A stretch of 64,000 nt of DNA from Rhizobium sp. Leaf453. GTDB taxonomy: Bacteria > Pseudomonadota > Alphaproteobacteria > Rhizobiales > Rhizobiaceae. The position numbers and the translations under genes are program-made. The first letter of the stretch is position 1; each line of letters starts with the position of its first letter. The notes beneath the pieces were generated by a model. The model was not told where the DNA came from, did no database searches, and saw only the letters and a list, made by a program, of their open reading frames with translations. The stretch spans positions 1,205 to 65,204 of the forward strand of contig NZ_LMRG01000004.1 of assembly GCF_001425605.1 (NCBI RefSeq), in the 5' to 3' direction. Positions 17,550 through 27,092 of the stretch are shown here, in pieces.

Positions 17550-18552
17550 AGCCCGCGTCACCGATCGCTCGCAGCCGGCAGCGCCGCAGGAGCGCAAGGC
17601 GCCCCTGCGTGTGCGCCCGACCGCGCCGATCGTACCGCCCGGCAATGTCTCCGGCAACGCGCTGATGCTGGTGATCGCCATCATGGCCTTCCTCGCCTGC
17701 CTGACGCTCGGTGCGGTCAGCATGGTGCGTTCGACCGCACAAAGCTGGCAGAGCCAGATTTCCCGCGAGATCACCATACAGATCAAACCGGATGAAAAGC
17801 TCGACATGGAAAAGGCGCTCGCCGACGCGCGCGACCTGGCGATCACCTTCGACGGCACGACGGATGGCACGATCGTCGACAAGGCCGCGACGTCGCGGCT
17901 TTTGGAGCCATGGCTGGGCGAAGGCCTCGATATCGACGACCTGCCGGTCCCGCGTCTCGTGATCATCACCATCGACGAGCAGAACCCGCCGGATTTTGTC
18001 TCGATGCGCAAGGCGCTGACCGAAGCCATTCCGCAAGCCTATCTCGATGATCACCGCACCTGGGTCGACCGACTGGTGGCCATGGCGCACACGACGGCAC
18101 TGATCGGCACCGGCGTGCTCATCCTTGTGTTCTCGGCGATGGTGCTGACCGTGATCTTCGCCACGCGCGGCACGCTGTCGGGCAATCGCCACATCGTCGA
18201 GGTGCTGCATTTCGTCGGTGCGGAAGCGAGCTTCGTCGCCTCTGAATTCCAGAAGCATTTCCTGAAAATCAGTCTCAAGGGCGCCGGCGCCGGCGGTGTC
18301 CTCGCAGCACTGTGCTTTGCGCTCGCGAGCTTCTGGCAGTCGCGATCGCTGGCGACACCGGAAAGCGACCAGACCACTGCGATGTTCGGCAGCTTCTCCA
18401 TCGGCTATACCGGCTATCTCGGCATTGCAGCCATCATGGTCGTAATTGCGCTCCTGACGACGCTGACGGCACGGTTCACGGTGATGCGGACGATCTACGA
18501 GATCGACCTGATCCGCTCGGACCCTGCCCGCATCGACGGCAACCAGAGCTGA
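17542..18552 (+). CDS. ftsX: Cell division protein FtsX
   Basis: Integral membrane partner of FtsE. The 336-residue protein has a cytoplasmic N-terminal tail, one span (MLVIAIMAFLACLTLGAVSM, about residues 43-62), a periplasmic loop domain of about 110 residues with the EITIQIKPDEKLD segment, then three more spans in the FtsX permease domain. The typical VEVLHFVGAEASFVASEFQKHFL segment lies between spans two and three. ATG 17542 overlaps the ftsE end (ATGAGTGA), a coupling normal for this pair; a TTG three codons earlier is less likely. ydcF- and plsC-type genes follow in the same direction and may be cotranscribed. Confidence 0.93.
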   Translation: MSEARVTDRSQPAAPQERKAPLRVRPTAPIVPPGNVSGNALMLVIAIMAFLACLTLGAVSMVRSTAQSWQSQISREITIQIKPDEKLDMEKALADARDLAITFDGTTDGTIVDKAATSRLLEPWLGEGLDIDDLPVPRLVIITIDEQNPPDFVSMRKALTEAIPQAYLDDHRTWVDRLVAMAHTTALIGTGVLILVFSAMVLTVIFATRGTLSGNRHIVEVLHFVGAEASFVASEFQKHFLKISLKGAGAGGVLAALCFALASFWQSRSLATPESDQTTAMFGSFSIGYTGYLGIAAIMVVIALLTTLTARFTVMRTIYEIDLIRSDPARIDGNQS

Positions 18553-18643
18553 CCGCCATGATTGCTTTGCCTCGCACCCATCCCTCGCCGCAATCTGCCT
18601 CTATGCCGGAATCAGATTGGCTGGCAGAGCATTCGGAGCAGGA

Positions 18644-19321
18644 ATGACCGAGGGCGGTGACATGCGGCAGCGGGGCGCGTGGGTGCGGAGGCATATCAGC
18701 TTTCGCCGCCGGCTCGTGCGGCTGACCTTCTATATGCTTCTTCTCGTTGCAGGCTGTGCTGCCGCCGGCTTCCTCTATTTCGCCGATACCGTCGCCTCGC
18801 TGCAACCGCCCGCCAATCCGAAGGCCGATGCGATTGTCGTGCTGACTGGGGGCTTCCAGCGTATTGATCAGGCCGTCGATCTCCTGAAGACTGGGGCCGG
18901 CAAGCGGTTGCTGATCTCCGGCGTGCATCCATCGACCACCGGCGGACAGATCCGCCGCAACACCCAGAGTTCGGCCGATCTTTTCAAATGCTGCGTCGAT
19001 ATCGGCCATGATGCGATGGACACGATCGGCAATGCCAACGAGACCGCCAACTGGATCCGCGATAACGGCTACAGGAGCATCCTCGTCGTCACCAACAATT
19101 ACCACATGCCGCGCAGTCTGCTGGAACTGCGCCGCGCCAACCCGGGCATCGACTTCATCGCCTATCCCGTCGTCAATTCCGACCTGAAAAGCACCAACTG
19201 GCTGCGCAATCCGATGGTGCTGAAGACGATCTTGTCGGAATATCTGAAACTGACGATCGCCATGGCGCGCGACGCGCTGGGCGCCCATACCGCAAGCGGG
19301 CTCAGAAACGAAAAGACCTGA
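18644..19321 (+). CDS. YdcF/SanA-family DUF218 protein
   Basis: A 225-residue protein with one N-terminal span (LTFYMLLLVAGCAAAGFLYF, about residues 24-43) and a DUF218 domain: ADAIVVLTGGFQRIDQAVDLL, KRLLISGVHP, NANETANWIRDNG and VVTNNYHMPRSLLELRRA are all family hallmarks. Members such as SanA/YdcF act in envelope or peptidoglycan-precursor processes, but no reaction is settled. A GGAG site precedes ATG 18644; ATG 18662 is an alternative. It lies after ftsEX and before plsC, which suggests cell-envelope assembly. Confidence 0.85.
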   Translation: MTEGGDMRQRGAWVRRHISFRRRLVRLTFYMLLLVAGCAAAGFLYFADTVASLQPPANPKADAIVVLTGGFQRIDQAVDLLKTGAGKRLLISGVHPSTTGGQIRRNTQSSADLFKCCVDIGHDAMDTIGNANETANWIRDNGYRSILVVTNNYHMPRSLLELRRANPGIDFIAYPVVNSDLKSTNWLRNPMVLKTILSEYLKLTIAMARDALGAHTASGLRNEKT

Positions 19322-19427
19322 GTCGTTTCATGCGGCAAGCAGGCCGCAATCTCACCCGCCAGACTGTTTTCCTTCGGAATATTCGTGTAGGGCAGCGGAT
19401 GACCTGTTTCGCCGCGAAAGCCCGCCG

Positions 19428-20213
19428 ATGATCATCCTGCGTTCCGTCCTGTTCAATACCGTCTTCTACATCAATCTGATCCTTCAGATGATCGTCATGA
19501 CACCGTTCTATTTCCTCGTGTCCCGCAAGACGTCATGGTTCGTTCCGAAGAACTGGGCGCGCAGCAATAACTGGCTGTTCAAGGTCATTGTCGGCACGAC
19601 CTTCGAGATCGAGGGATTGGAGAATATTCCCAAGGGCGGCTACATCTTCGCGCCGAAGCACCAATCGTTCTGGGATGTCTATGCGCTGCTGCCTTGGCTG
19701 GAGGACCCGTTTTACATCCTCAAGCGTGAACTCGTCTGGATCCCTTTGTTTGGCTGGTATGTCCAGAAGCAGCGCATGGTTCCGGTCGATCGTGGAGCGC
19801 GCGGCAAGGTGATGGCCGCCGTGATGGAGCGGACCAAGCAGGAAATGGCCGGCGGCCGCCAGCTGATCATCTATCCGGAGGGCACGCGTCGGCCGCCCGG
19901 CGCCCCGCCTGAATACAAGTATGGCATCGCACGGCTCTACCGTGACCTCAACATGCCGGTGGTGCCTGTCGTGATGCATCCCGGCCTGTTCTGGCCGCGC
20001 CGCAAGTTCAAGCGCTATCCCGGCCATTTCAAGGTGCGCATCCTGCCGCCGATCGCGCCGGGTCTCGATCCCGATCTCTTCCTGAAGACGCTGGTCGAGG
20101 TCATGGAAACCGCCAGCGACCAGTTGCTGGTAGAGACGGTCAAGGCTAACCCGCATGTGCCGCTGCCGCCGACGGCCGTCGAGCGGTTGAAGGAACTCGG
20201 CGTTCAGGCCTGA
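19428..20213 (+). CDS. plsC: 1-acyl-sn-glycerol-3-phosphate acyltransferase
   Basis: A 261-residue inner-membrane enzyme that acylates lysophosphatidate to phosphatidate in phospholipid synthesis. The N-terminal hydrophobic segment (residues about 9-31) anchors it. The catalytic HX4D motif is HQSFWD (about residues 78-83); motif II is the basic LKRELVWIPLFGW stretch; motif III is IIYPEGTR; motif IV lies in PVVPVVMHPG. Length fits PlsC (240-270). It follows ftsE-ftsX-ydcF in the same direction after a 106-base spacer, and the 3' end overlaps the convergent chaC gene by ten bases. Confidence 0.93.
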   Translation: MIILRSVLFNTVFYINLILQMIVMTPFYFLVSRKTSWFVPKNWARSNNWLFKVIVGTTFEIEGLENIPKGGYIFAPKHQSFWDVYALLPWLEDPFYILKRELVWIPLFGWYVQKQRMVPVDRGARGKVMAAVMERTKQEMAGGRQLIIYPEGTRRPPGAPPEYKYGIARLYRDLNMPVVPVVMHPGLFWPRRKFKRYPGHFKVRILPPIAPGLDPDLFLKTLVEVMETASDQLLVETVKANPHVPLPPTAVERLKELGVQA

Positions 20214-20749
20214 AGTTGGGCGGGGCCGATCAGCGCGACCACGTCTTCCAGCCAGGGATCGCGGATGCCCATTTCCTTGAGATGGGCGACCGTGTTGATG
20301 ACGTAATCCGTGTTGGCGCCTGACTTGCCGTGGGACACGACGACCGTCGCTGCGGCTTCCTCCACGCTCAATGTGCCGGCATATTGCGGGTGAGCGCGGT
20401 CGATGATGTAGGCGAGCGCCGGGACACGGCGGCCATCGGCCAACACGACGGGCATGGTGCGTTCCTTGTAGACCTGCGTCACCAGTTCGCGTTCACGCAG
20501 ATATTCGACGACGGCATCTTTGTCCCGGGCGGGAACCTTGAAGGCCATGCCGCGGCAGGAGCCGCCCCGATCAAGGCCGAGCACGAGACCCGGCCTTTCC
20601 TGCGTTCCCCGATGTACCCAAGAGCGGACGCAGAGCGAACGCCGGTAGCCGAAGGTCCTTCCCATCATCTTGTCTTCGAAGGCAAAGCCGGGGTTCCACA
20701 TCAGCGACCCGTAGCCAAAGACCCAAAAATCGTCCATATCCACTGCCAT
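20204..20749 (-). CDS. chaC: ChaC-type gamma-glutamylcyclotransferase
   Basis: A 181-residue enzyme of the ChaC group, which degrades glutathione to 5-oxoproline and Cys-Gly. The substrate loop FGYGSLMWNPGF (about residues 11-22) is diagnostic. RRSLCVRSWVHRGTQERPGLVLGLDRGG is the family core, and the catalytic Glu is in VEYLRERELVTQVY. Length matches bacterial ChaC (about 180-230). ATG 20749 follows a GGGATG stretch; an ATG four codons later is possible. Convergent overlap with plsC is ten bases. No regulatory signal was found. Confidence 0.92.
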   Translation of the reverse strand: MAVDMDDFWVFGYGSLMWNPGFAFEDKMMGRTFGYRRSLCVRSWVHRGTQERPGLVLGLDRGGSCRGMAFKVPARDKDAVVEYLRERELVTQVYKERTMPVVLADGRRVPALAYIIDRAHPQYAGTLSVEEAAATVVVSHGKSGANTDYVINTVAHLKEMGIRDPWLEDVVALIGPAQLQA

Positions 20750-20937
20750 TCACATCCCGTCATCCATGCGCGGCGAATGATTGCGCGTGGATCGGCTCGT
20801 AAGCACTCCTGAGCTTTCTAGCGCAGAAGCCGCGCAATCGGAATCGAATTCCTGGTGGCTGCCTGCCGGATCGCCCGGAATTTCAGACCCAGTCCTGGTG
20901 CCGCAGCGTCAGAGACGAACGACACCTGGAGCATGTC

Positions 20938-21978
20938 ATGACGGCCACGGAACTCGCCGCCCCCACGACCGGAGCCCGGAAAATCAGGCGGCTTGGTATC
21001 GGCGTCCTGCTGTTCATCCTGCTCTATTCCGGCCTCTGGTTCTTTGCCGCAAACCGGATCGAAAGCCGGCTTGCCACCTATCTGACCCAAGGCAACACCG
21101 GCAGCACGGCGGAATGCACCGACATGGACATCCGCGGCTTCCCGTTCCGCATCGGCCTGTTCTGCGATACCGTGAGGCTGGACGACACCGCACGAGGCGC
21201 ATCCGCGACCTTCGGCGCGCTGCGATCGGCAGCCCAGGTCTACCGGCCGGGCCATGCCGTCATCGAACTCGACGGGCCGGCTGAAGTGCGTTTCTCACCC
21301 GGCATCTCGTTTTCGGCGGACTGGGACCTGTTGCATGCCAGTCTGCTGGCGACCTTGTCCGGCCTCGACCGAACCTCGCTGACCTATGACAAGCTCACCG
21401 GCACTGCCGTCGTGCCGGCCATCGAAGAAGACGCCATCCCCGGCGACACCCACAGGCTTGCCTTTACCGCCGATCACGGCGAAGTGCATCTGCGCCAGAA
21501 CGGTGACGACCTCGATGCGGCCGCAAGCATCGATGGCTTCGACACGAAGATCGACGGCGGTCCGAGCCTTTTGCCGCCCGTCAACGGCAGCGCCGACCTG
21601 ACCCTTGTCGGGCGTGCTGCCCTGATGAATGACGGCGGCCTGAAGCCCGGCGCCCTGCACGGAGCCAAGGGCGAAATGCGCAATCTGACGCTCGATCTCG
21701 GCAACGGCATGGTCACCACCGCCTCCGGCCCGTTCAGCATCAACGATCAAGGCCTGATCTCCGGTGAATTCAGCGTGACGATGCAGAACATCGAGGGCTG
21801 GCGGCAGAACCTCGTCAAGGTCTTCACCGACAAGGACGACACCGCCATGATCAACAATATCGCCAACATGCTGACGGCGCTGGCCGACGGCAAGAACGAA
21901 GCGACCGTGAAACTCAACGTGCGAGACGGTGTGGCCTTCCTGGCGTTCTTCCCGATCGGGGTGCTGCCGCAGTTGTGA
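20938..21978 (+). CDS. DUF2125 family membrane-anchored protein
   Basis: A 346-residue protein with an N-terminal span (IGVLLFILLYSGLWFFAANR, about residues 21-40), then a periplasmic beta-rich domain. The pattern IESRLATYL, DIRGFPFRIGLFCD, and AQVYRPGHAVIELDGPA is typical of DUF2125 proteins, common in Rhizobiales. The family is of unknown function. A distant likeness to AsmA-type envelope proteins is my impression only. Start ATG 20938 follows a GGAGC stretch. It converges on tyrC with only 15 bases between stops and is transcribed alone. Confidence 0.86.
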   Translation: MTATELAAPTTGARKIRRLGIGVLLFILLYSGLWFFAANRIESRLATYLTQGNTGSTAECTDMDIRGFPFRIGLFCDTVRLDDTARGASATFGALRSAAQVYRPGHAVIELDGPAEVRFSPGISFSADWDLLHASLLATLSGLDRTSLTYDKLTGTAVVPAIEEDAIPGDTHRLAFTADHGEVHLRQNGDDLDAAASIDGFDTKIDGGPSLLPPVNGSADLTLVGRAALMNDGGLKPGALHGAKGEMRNLTLDLGNGMVTTASGPFSINDQGLISGEFSVTMQNIEGWRQNLVKVFTDKDDTAMINNIANMLTALADGKNEATVKLNVRDGVAFLAFFPIGVLPQL

Positions 21979-21993
21979 GGACTGGATAGGCCC

Positions 21994-22917
21994 CTACTTC
22001 TGGTCCATCGCATGGCGGCCGAAATCGGCCATGTCGGTGTCCTGGCCGGCCTGGACGATCGAGCGGCGGATGGCGCGGGTGCGGGTGAAGAGGTCGAACA
22101 GTTTGTCGCCATCGCCCCAGCGGATCGCCCGTTGCAGATAGGCGAGATCTTCCGAGAAGCGCGCCAGCATTTCCAGGATCGCGTCCTTGTTGTGTAGGCA
22201 GACGTCGCGCCACATGGTCGGGTCCGATGCCGCCAGACGGGTGAAATCGCGGAAACCCGATGCGGAATATTTGATGACTTCGGATTCGGTCACGGCTTCC
22301 AGATCATCGGCAGTGCCGACGATATTGTAGGCGATGATATGCGGCAGGTGAGAGACGATTGCCAGAACCTTGTCGTGATGCTCGGGGTCCATGTCGTCGA
22401 CCATCGAACCCAGCGTTTCCCAGAAGGTCCGAAGCTTCGCCTTGGCCGTCTCGTCCGTTTCCGGCAGCGGCGTCAGGATGCACCAGCGGCCCTTGAACAG
22501 GCCGATGAAGCCTGCATCCGGGCCGGAATATTCCGTGCCGGCGATCGGGTGGCCGGGGATGAAGTGCACGCCTTCTGGCATATGCGGCTTCATCTGGGCG
22601 ATGACGGAGCCCTTGGTCGAGCCGACATCGGTGACAACAGCGCCGGGCTTCAGGCTGGCGGCGATTTCGGCGGCAACCGCGCCGGACGCTCCGACTGGAA
22701 CCGAGACGATCACCAGGTCCGCATCCTTGACGGCATCGGATGCCGATGTCGTGTAGCGATCGCCAAGGTTCAGTTCCTGCGCCCGCTTCAACGTGGCTTC
22801 GCTGCGCGTCGAGACGGTAACCGAGCCAGCAAGGCCCTTGTCCTTGATCTCGCGTGCAATCGACGAGCCGATCAGGCCGATGCCGATCAGCGCGATGGTT
22901 TCAAACTGTTTTGCCAT
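21994..22917 (-). CDS. tyrC: Prephenate/arogenate (cyclohexadienyl) dehydrogenase
   Basis: The 307-residue enzyme makes the tyrosine precursor by NAD(P)-dependent oxidative decarboxylation of prephenate or arogenate. The Rossmann motif is IGIGLIGSSIA (about residues 11-21). The catalytic segment VGSTKGSV and the substrate loop IPGHPIAGTEYSGPDA include the His of the active site. Later SHLPHIIAYNIV and ASGFRDFTRLAASDPTMW are hallmarks. It is placed directly after hisC, with the hisC TGA overlapping the ATG at 22917 by one base; a GTG at 22920 is an alternative. The pair is a common aromatic amino-acid operon in rhizobia, where HisC-type enzymes also act on aromatic keto acids. Confidence 0.94.
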   Translation of the reverse strand: MAKQFETIALIGIGLIGSSIAREIKDKGLAGSVTVSTRSEATLKRAQELNLGDRYTTSASDAVKDADLVIVSVPVGASGAVAAEIAASLKPGAVVTDVGSTKGSVIAQMKPHMPEGVHFIPGHPIAGTEYSGPDAGFIGLFKGRWCILTPLPETDETAKAKLRTFWETLGSMVDDMDPEHHDKVLAIVSHLPHIIAYNIVGTADDLEAVTESEVIKYSASGFRDFTRLAASDPTMWRDVCLHNKDAILEMLARFSEDLAYLQRAIRWGDGDKLFDLFTRTRAIRRSIVQAGQDTDMADFGRHAMDQK

Positions 22918-24023
22918 CACGCGCGGCCCATAAACTCTGTCAGCGCGGCGATGACGCCCTCATTGGCCTCGGCCGAGCCGATGGTCATGCGCAGTGCATT
23001 CGGGAAACCGTACCCCCGCACGGCGCGCAGGATATAACCACGGCTGGTCAGGAACTCGTCGGCATCCGCAGCCCGCTTGCCATCGATATCCGGGAAGTGG
23101 ATCAGCACGAAATTGGTGACCGACGGCGTGACACGAAGATCAAGCGAGGACAAGGCGCCCGTAACCTTCCCAAGCCAGGTGAGGTTGTATTCGACGGCCG
23201 TTGCCGCGAAGGCCTGGTCGCGGATGGCGGCTGCACCAGCAGCGATCGCCGGCGCGTTCATGTTGAACGGGCCACGGACACGGTTCAGCGCATCGATGAT
23301 GGCGAGCGGTGCATACATCCAGCCGACGCGCAGGGCGGCCAGACCGTGGATCTTCGAGAATGTCCGGGTCATCACGACGTTCTGGTTGGACGAGACGAGT
23401 TCAAGGCCCGCTTCGTAATCGTTGCGGCGGACATATTCCGCATAGGCCGCGTCGAGAACCAGAATGACGTTCCTGGGCAAGCCGGCCTGCAGGCGGCGCA
23501 CCTCATCCACGGGGACATAGGTGCCTGTCGGATTGCCGGGATTGGCGAGGAACACCATCTTCGTCTTCGGCGTCACGGCGGCGAGGATCGCGTCGACCGT
23601 CACATGGCAATCGGTTTCAGGCACGGTGACCGGCGTCGCACCGGCGCCCATGATCTGGATCTTGTAGACGAGGAAGCCATGCTCGGTGATGATGGCCTCA
23701 TCGCCGGGGCCGAGATAGACGTGGCAGAGCAGGCCCAGCAGTTCGTCGGAGCCATTGCCGCACATCAGGTTGGCGATGTTCAGGCCGTAGACGGAGGCGA
23801 TCGCCTCGCGCAGTTCGATTGCCTGGCCGTCCGGATAGATTTCGAGCTTCGCGGCCGCCTTCTGGAAGGCCTCAATCGCCTTCGGGCTCGGCCCCAGCGG
23901 GGTCTCGTTGGAGGACAGCTTATAGACCTTGGCAACACCCGGCGCATGCTCCTTGCCCGGCACGTAAGCGGCAATGTCGAGAATACCGGGGCGTGGCGTG
24001 GGGTTCTGCAGGTCTGCGCTCAT
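22917..24023 (-). CDS. hisC: Histidinol-phosphate / aromatic aminotransferase
   Basis: A 368-residue class-II PLP aminotransferase. [15 protein letters not shown] opens the fold, [11 protein letters not shown] binds the cofactor phosphate region, [13 protein letters not shown] contains the Asn of PLP binding, LDAAYAEYV holds the Asp/Tyr pair, and the PLP lysine is in [15 protein letters not shown]. Paired with tyrC, it may transaminate aromatic keto acids as well as imidazole-acetol phosphate. ATG 24023 is chosen; a TTG five codons earlier is possible. The gene lies between a methyltransferase gene and tyrC, all on the minus strand. Confidence 0.93.
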   Translation of the reverse strand: MSADLQNPTPRPGILDIAAYVPGKEHAPGVAKVYKLSSNETPLGPSPKAIEAFQKAAAKLEIYPDGQAIELREAIASVYGLNIANLMCGNGSDELLGLLCHVYLGPGDEAIITEHGFLVYKIQIMGAGATPVTVPETDCHVTVDAILAAVTPKTKMVFLANPGNPTGTYVPVDEVRRLQAGLPRNVILVLDAAYAEYVRRNDYEAGLELVSSNQNVVMTRTFSKIHGLAALRVGWMYAPLAIIDALNRVRGPFNMNAPAIAAGAAAIRDQAFAATAVEYNLTWLGKVTGALSSLDLRVTPSVTNFVLIHFPDIDGKRAADADEFLTSRGYILRAVRGYGFPNALRMTIGSAEANEGVIAALTEFMGRA

Positions 24024-24101
24024 AGGATCAGCTTTCAACGGCGGGAAAATGACGTTCTGCCAATACCGGTGCGGACGGTTTTTGTCGAGTGTCGCGCGGG
24101 A

Positions 24102-24872
24102 TCACAAATCGATTCGATGGGCTTGCGTCAAAGGCTTTTCCCGCGTGGTCGGCACGCCGCGTGGCGCCAGCACCGGAACGAAGACGCGGCGGGAGGCGCG
24201 GGCGGCAACCGGCAGGCCCTGATAAAGCCGTTTCTGGGCTTCGACGATGATCACACCGGAAAACATCGGCCAGAGCGAACGGCCGACCCGCTCGAAAGCA
24301 CGGCGCAGCTTGAGGATCATCTTGAGCTTGGAGGGAGGGAAGAACAGGGCATCGGCGGAAGCGCCCGGGGTGAAGTTGGTTTCGCGCAAAAGCGCGGTCA
24401 GTTGCCCGCGCGAATAGGGCCGGCCGGAACCGAAGGGCGTATGTTCCATGCGCGCCCAGACGCCACGCCGGTTCGGCACAACGATAACAAGCCGGCCACC
24501 CGGCGCCAGTACCCGCCAGAGTTCCTTCATCGTCTCGCGCGGGTTTTCGGCAAACTCCAGCGAATGCACCATCAGCACCCGGTCGACCGACGAATCGGGC
24601 AGCGGCAATTCCTCGTCGAAAACCAGCGCAGTCGAGGATAGTTCCGCCACCGGCCAGTTCACCGCCCCCTGCCCAGCCGGCATGAAGGCGAAAGTGCGCT
24701 CAGTATCGGTCCGGAAACGTTCGAGATAGGGCACAGCATAGCCGAGGCCGACCAGCCGCTCTTCCGGCAGCCTTGCCCAGAGCGACGACAGCGCCATGCT
24801 GATCGACTGCTCGGCGAAGCGTCCGAGGCGGGAATGATAGAACTGGCGGAGATCGACAATATCTGCGTGCAT
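24102..24872 (-). CDS. Class I SAM-dependent methyltransferase
   Basis: A protein of about 256 residues. Motif I is degenerate: LVGLGYAVPYLERFR (about residues 37-51) stands where a glycine-rich loop is expected. Motif IV-V text is clearer: PLPDSSVDRVLMVHSLEFAENP and LWRVLAPGGRLVIVVPNR are typical of Methyltransf_11 domains. The basic C-terminal tail (from about residue 200) is unlike the core. ATG 24872 (MHADIVDLRQFYHS) is chosen by resemblance to rhizobial relatives; an ATG at 24881 is possible. It heads the hisC-tyrC operon and diverges from gloB with 86 bases between starts. The substrate is unknown. Confidence 0.85.
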   Translation of the reverse strand: MHADIVDLRQFYHSRLGRFAEQSISMALSSLWARLPEERLVGLGYAVPYLERFRTDTERTFAFMPAGQGAVNWPVAELSSTALVFDEELPLPDSSVDRVLMVHSLEFAENPRETMKELWRVLAPGGRLVIVVPNRRGVWARMEHTPFGSGRPYSRGQLTALLRETNFTPGASADALFFPPSKLKMILKLRRAFERVGRSLWPMFSGVIIVEAQKRLYQGLPVAARASRRVFVPVLAPRGVPTTREKPLTQAHRIDL

Positions 24873-24958
24873 GCCCATCATGTTAGCTTTGTACGGGTGG
24901 ACTTCAAGACAGCGGTCACTACATTCGCGATAACCGCCCCGCCGCAGGAATTCCCATA

Positions 24959-25729
24959 ATGGCCAAACTCGAAATCGAACTGTTTCCATGCCGCACCGAC
25001 AATTTCGGTGTGCTCATCCATGATCCCGACAGTGGCGCCACCGCCTCGATCGACGCGCCCGAGGAACAGCCGATCCTCGGTGCGCTGAAGCGCCGCGGCT
25101 GGACGCTGACCCATATCCTGACGACGCATCACCATCAGGATCATGTCGAAGCCAATCTGGCGCTGAAGACCCGGTTCGAGGCGACGATCATCGGGCCCGA
25201 AAACGAGGCCGCCAAGATTCCCGGCCTCGACATGACGATCGGCGATGGCGGTGATTTCGAGTTCGCGGGACACAGGGTGCATGTCTACGAGACCCCCGGC
25301 CATACGGCAGGGCATATCTGTTTCCATTTCCCCGATGACAAGCTTTTATTTTCCGCCGATACACTGTTCGCGCTTGGATGCGGGCGCCTGTTCGAAGGTA
25401 CGCCGGCGCAGATGTGGGCCTCGCTGACGAAATTGATGGCACTGCCGGACGACACGGTGGTCTATTTCGGCCATGAGTACACATTGTCGAATGCCCGATT
25501 CGCAGTGACCGTCGATCCCGACAACGCGGAGCTGAAAAGCCGCACCGCCGAGATCGAGGCTCTGCGGGCCAAGGGCGGCTTTACCGCACCGACCACGCTC
25601 GGGCTGGAGAAGCGCACCAACCCCTTCCTGCGGGCACAGGATGCCGGCATCCGTCAGCACCTGAACATGCAGGATGCCACGGACGCCGAGGTGTTCGCCG
25701 AGATTCGCAAGCGGAAGGACAATTTCTAA
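24959..25729 (+). CDS. gloB: Hydroxyacylglutathione hydrolase (glyoxalase II)
   Basis: The 256-residue enzyme hydrolyses S-lactoylglutathione to lactate and glutathione, the second step of methylglyoxal detoxification. The metal site is TTHHHQDH (about residues 55-62), followed by [13 protein letters not shown], the [16 protein letters not shown] loop with the bridging Asp, and [14 protein letters not shown]. The C-terminal glyoxalase II domain ends with ...[13 protein letters not shown], as in the family. Length matches (about 255). Its TAA overlaps the next start by one base, so the cupin gene is translationally coupled. Confidence 0.95.
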   Translation: MAKLEIELFPCRTDNFGVLIHDPDSGATASIDAPEEQPILGALKRRGWTLTHILTTHHHQDHVEANLALKTRFEATIIGPENEAAKIPGLDMTIGDGGDFEFAGHRVHVYETPGHTAGHICFHFPDDKLLFSADTLFALGCGRLFEGTPAQMWASLTKLMALPDDTVVYFGHEYTLSNARFAVTVDPDNAELKSRTAEIEALRAKGGFTAPTTLGLEKRTNPFLRAQDAGIRQHLNMQDATDAEVFAEIRKRKDNF

Positions 25730-26190
25730 TGGACGTTCAATTGCCCCTTTCGGCCCAGGCCATCATCGAAACGCTGAAGATGGAGCGGCATCCGGAAGGC
25801 GGCTGGTACATCCAGACTTTCAAGGACGAGGCCGGCGGCCCGCGCGGCCATTCAACGGCGATCTACTATCTCCTTGAGCGGGGTGAGCGCTCGCACTGGC
25901 ACCGCGTGCGCGACGCCGTCGAGGTCTGGCATTTCTATGCCGGCGCACCGCTGGCGCTGAGCATCGCCGAAGACCGCAAACCCGGTACGAGCATCACACT
26001 CGGATCGAACATCCTGCTGGGCGAACAACCACAAGCCATCGTGCCCGCAGATTGGTGGCAGTCGGCGACCTCGCTTGGAAGCTGGTCTCTGGTCGGCTGT
26101 ACCGTTTCGCCCGGTTTCGACTTCTCGGCCTTCGAGATGGCGCCGGCCGGCTGGCAGCCGCCGGAAATCTCAGATCATTCAGCAGGCTGA
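25729..26190 (+). CDS. Cupin family protein (DUF985 / cupin_5)
   Basis: A 153-residue single-domain cupin. The family start AIIETLKMERHPEGGWY is followed by IYYLLERGERSHWHRVRDAVEVWHFYAG, with the His and Glu residues that line the metal-like site, then VPADWWQSATSLGSWSLVGCTVSPGFDF, all typical of cupin_5. The biochemical role of this family is not settled. ATG 25729 overlaps the gloB stop. The 3' end overlaps the convergent exporter gene by 16 bases, indicating compact packing. Confidence 0.9.
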   Translation: MDVQLPLSAQAIIETLKMERHPEGGWYIQTFKDEAGGPRGHSTAIYYLLERGERSHWHRVRDAVEVWHFYAGAPLALSIAEDRKPGTSITLGSNILLGEQPQAIVPADWWQSATSLGSWSLVGCTVSPGFDFSAFEMAPAGWQPPEISDHSAG

Positions 26191-27065
26191 GTCGCGGCGG
26201 ACCGATTACGGAAGATGACATCCTTGGCCGCGAGCACAGCGCCGCCGGTGACGAACAGGCAGGCGAGCGCGATACGCCAGGATGGCTCGGCAAAGCCGAA
26301 GGCGATCAGGATCAGTGTCGAGAGCACCGGCGCGGCGTAGCTCGCGACGCCGAGCAACTGGATATTGCCGTTCTTGACGCCGAAATCCCAGGCATAGAAG
26401 GCCGCCCCGACCGGCAGCAGGCCAAGCCCGGCAACAGCGATCCATTGCGTCGCCGTCTCCGGCCAGACGGTTGTTTCCAGGCCGAGATGGCAGAGGAAGG
26501 AGAGAACGGCCGTCGCCAGGCAAAAGCCGGTGACGACATCGGTCGAAACGGCATCGAACCGGCGGGTCAGTAAAGAATAGCCCGACCAGGTGAAGGCGCA
26601 GGCGAGCGCGGCGCCATAGCCCAGCGCATAGGCATCATCGAACTCAACGCCGTTGCGGGCGACAATCAGGATCGTGCCGGCAAGGCCGAGGACGGCACCG
26701 GCGAGATGGTACCAGCGCAGCCGCTCGCCCGGCAGCAATGCCGAACCGACGACGATCAGCAACGGCCAGAGATAGGCGATCAGTCCGGCTTCGACGGCAG
26801 GCGCATTTCGCAATGCGGTGAAATAGAGGAAATGGTAGCCGAACAGGCCGGCAATGCCGACGATCCAGACCTTGGCCGGTTGCCGCAGCAAGGCCAGCCG
26901 TTCCGGCTTCAAGAGCAGCACGACGATGCCGGGGATGCTGCCGATGGAAAAGCAGATGGCCGACAGCTGGAACGGCGGCACGGTGCCGGACGCGGCGGTA
27001 AACAAAGCCAGCAGCGACCACATGAGAATCGCCGAAAAACCGATCAGCGTTGCCTTGACATTCAT
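26175..27065 (-). CDS. EamA-type transporter, YddG-like aromatic amino-acid exporter
   Basis: A 296-residue protein with ten hydrophobic spans in two EamA repeats. The first repeat starts ATLIGFSAILMWSLLALFT, and the conserved aromatic-Pro stretch LIAYLWPLLIVVGSALL is typical of YddG-type exporters of aromatic amino acids. The second repeat holds AWDFGVKNGNIQLLGVASYAAPVLSTL, the EamA signature. The ATG at 27065 gives MNVKATL. It converges on the cupin gene with a 16-base overlap. The family is broad, so the substrate is inferred. Confidence 0.87.
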   Translation of the reverse strand: MNVKATLIGFSAILMWSLLALFTAASGTVPPFQLSAICFSIGSIPGIVVLLLKPERLALLRQPAKVWIVGIAGLFGYHFLYFTALRNAPAVEAGLIAYLWPLLIVVGSALLPGERLRWYHLAGAVLGLAGTILIVARNGVEFDDAYALGYGAALACAFTWSGYSLLTRRFDAVSTDVVTGFCLATAVLSFLCHLGLETTVWPETATQWIAVAGLGLLPVGAAFYAWDFGVKNGNIQLLGVASYAAPVLSTLILIAFGFAEPSWRIALACLFVTGGAVLAAKDVIFRNRSAATQPAE

Positions 27066-27092
27066 ACCCCTGCCCCCGGCAATGACTGACCG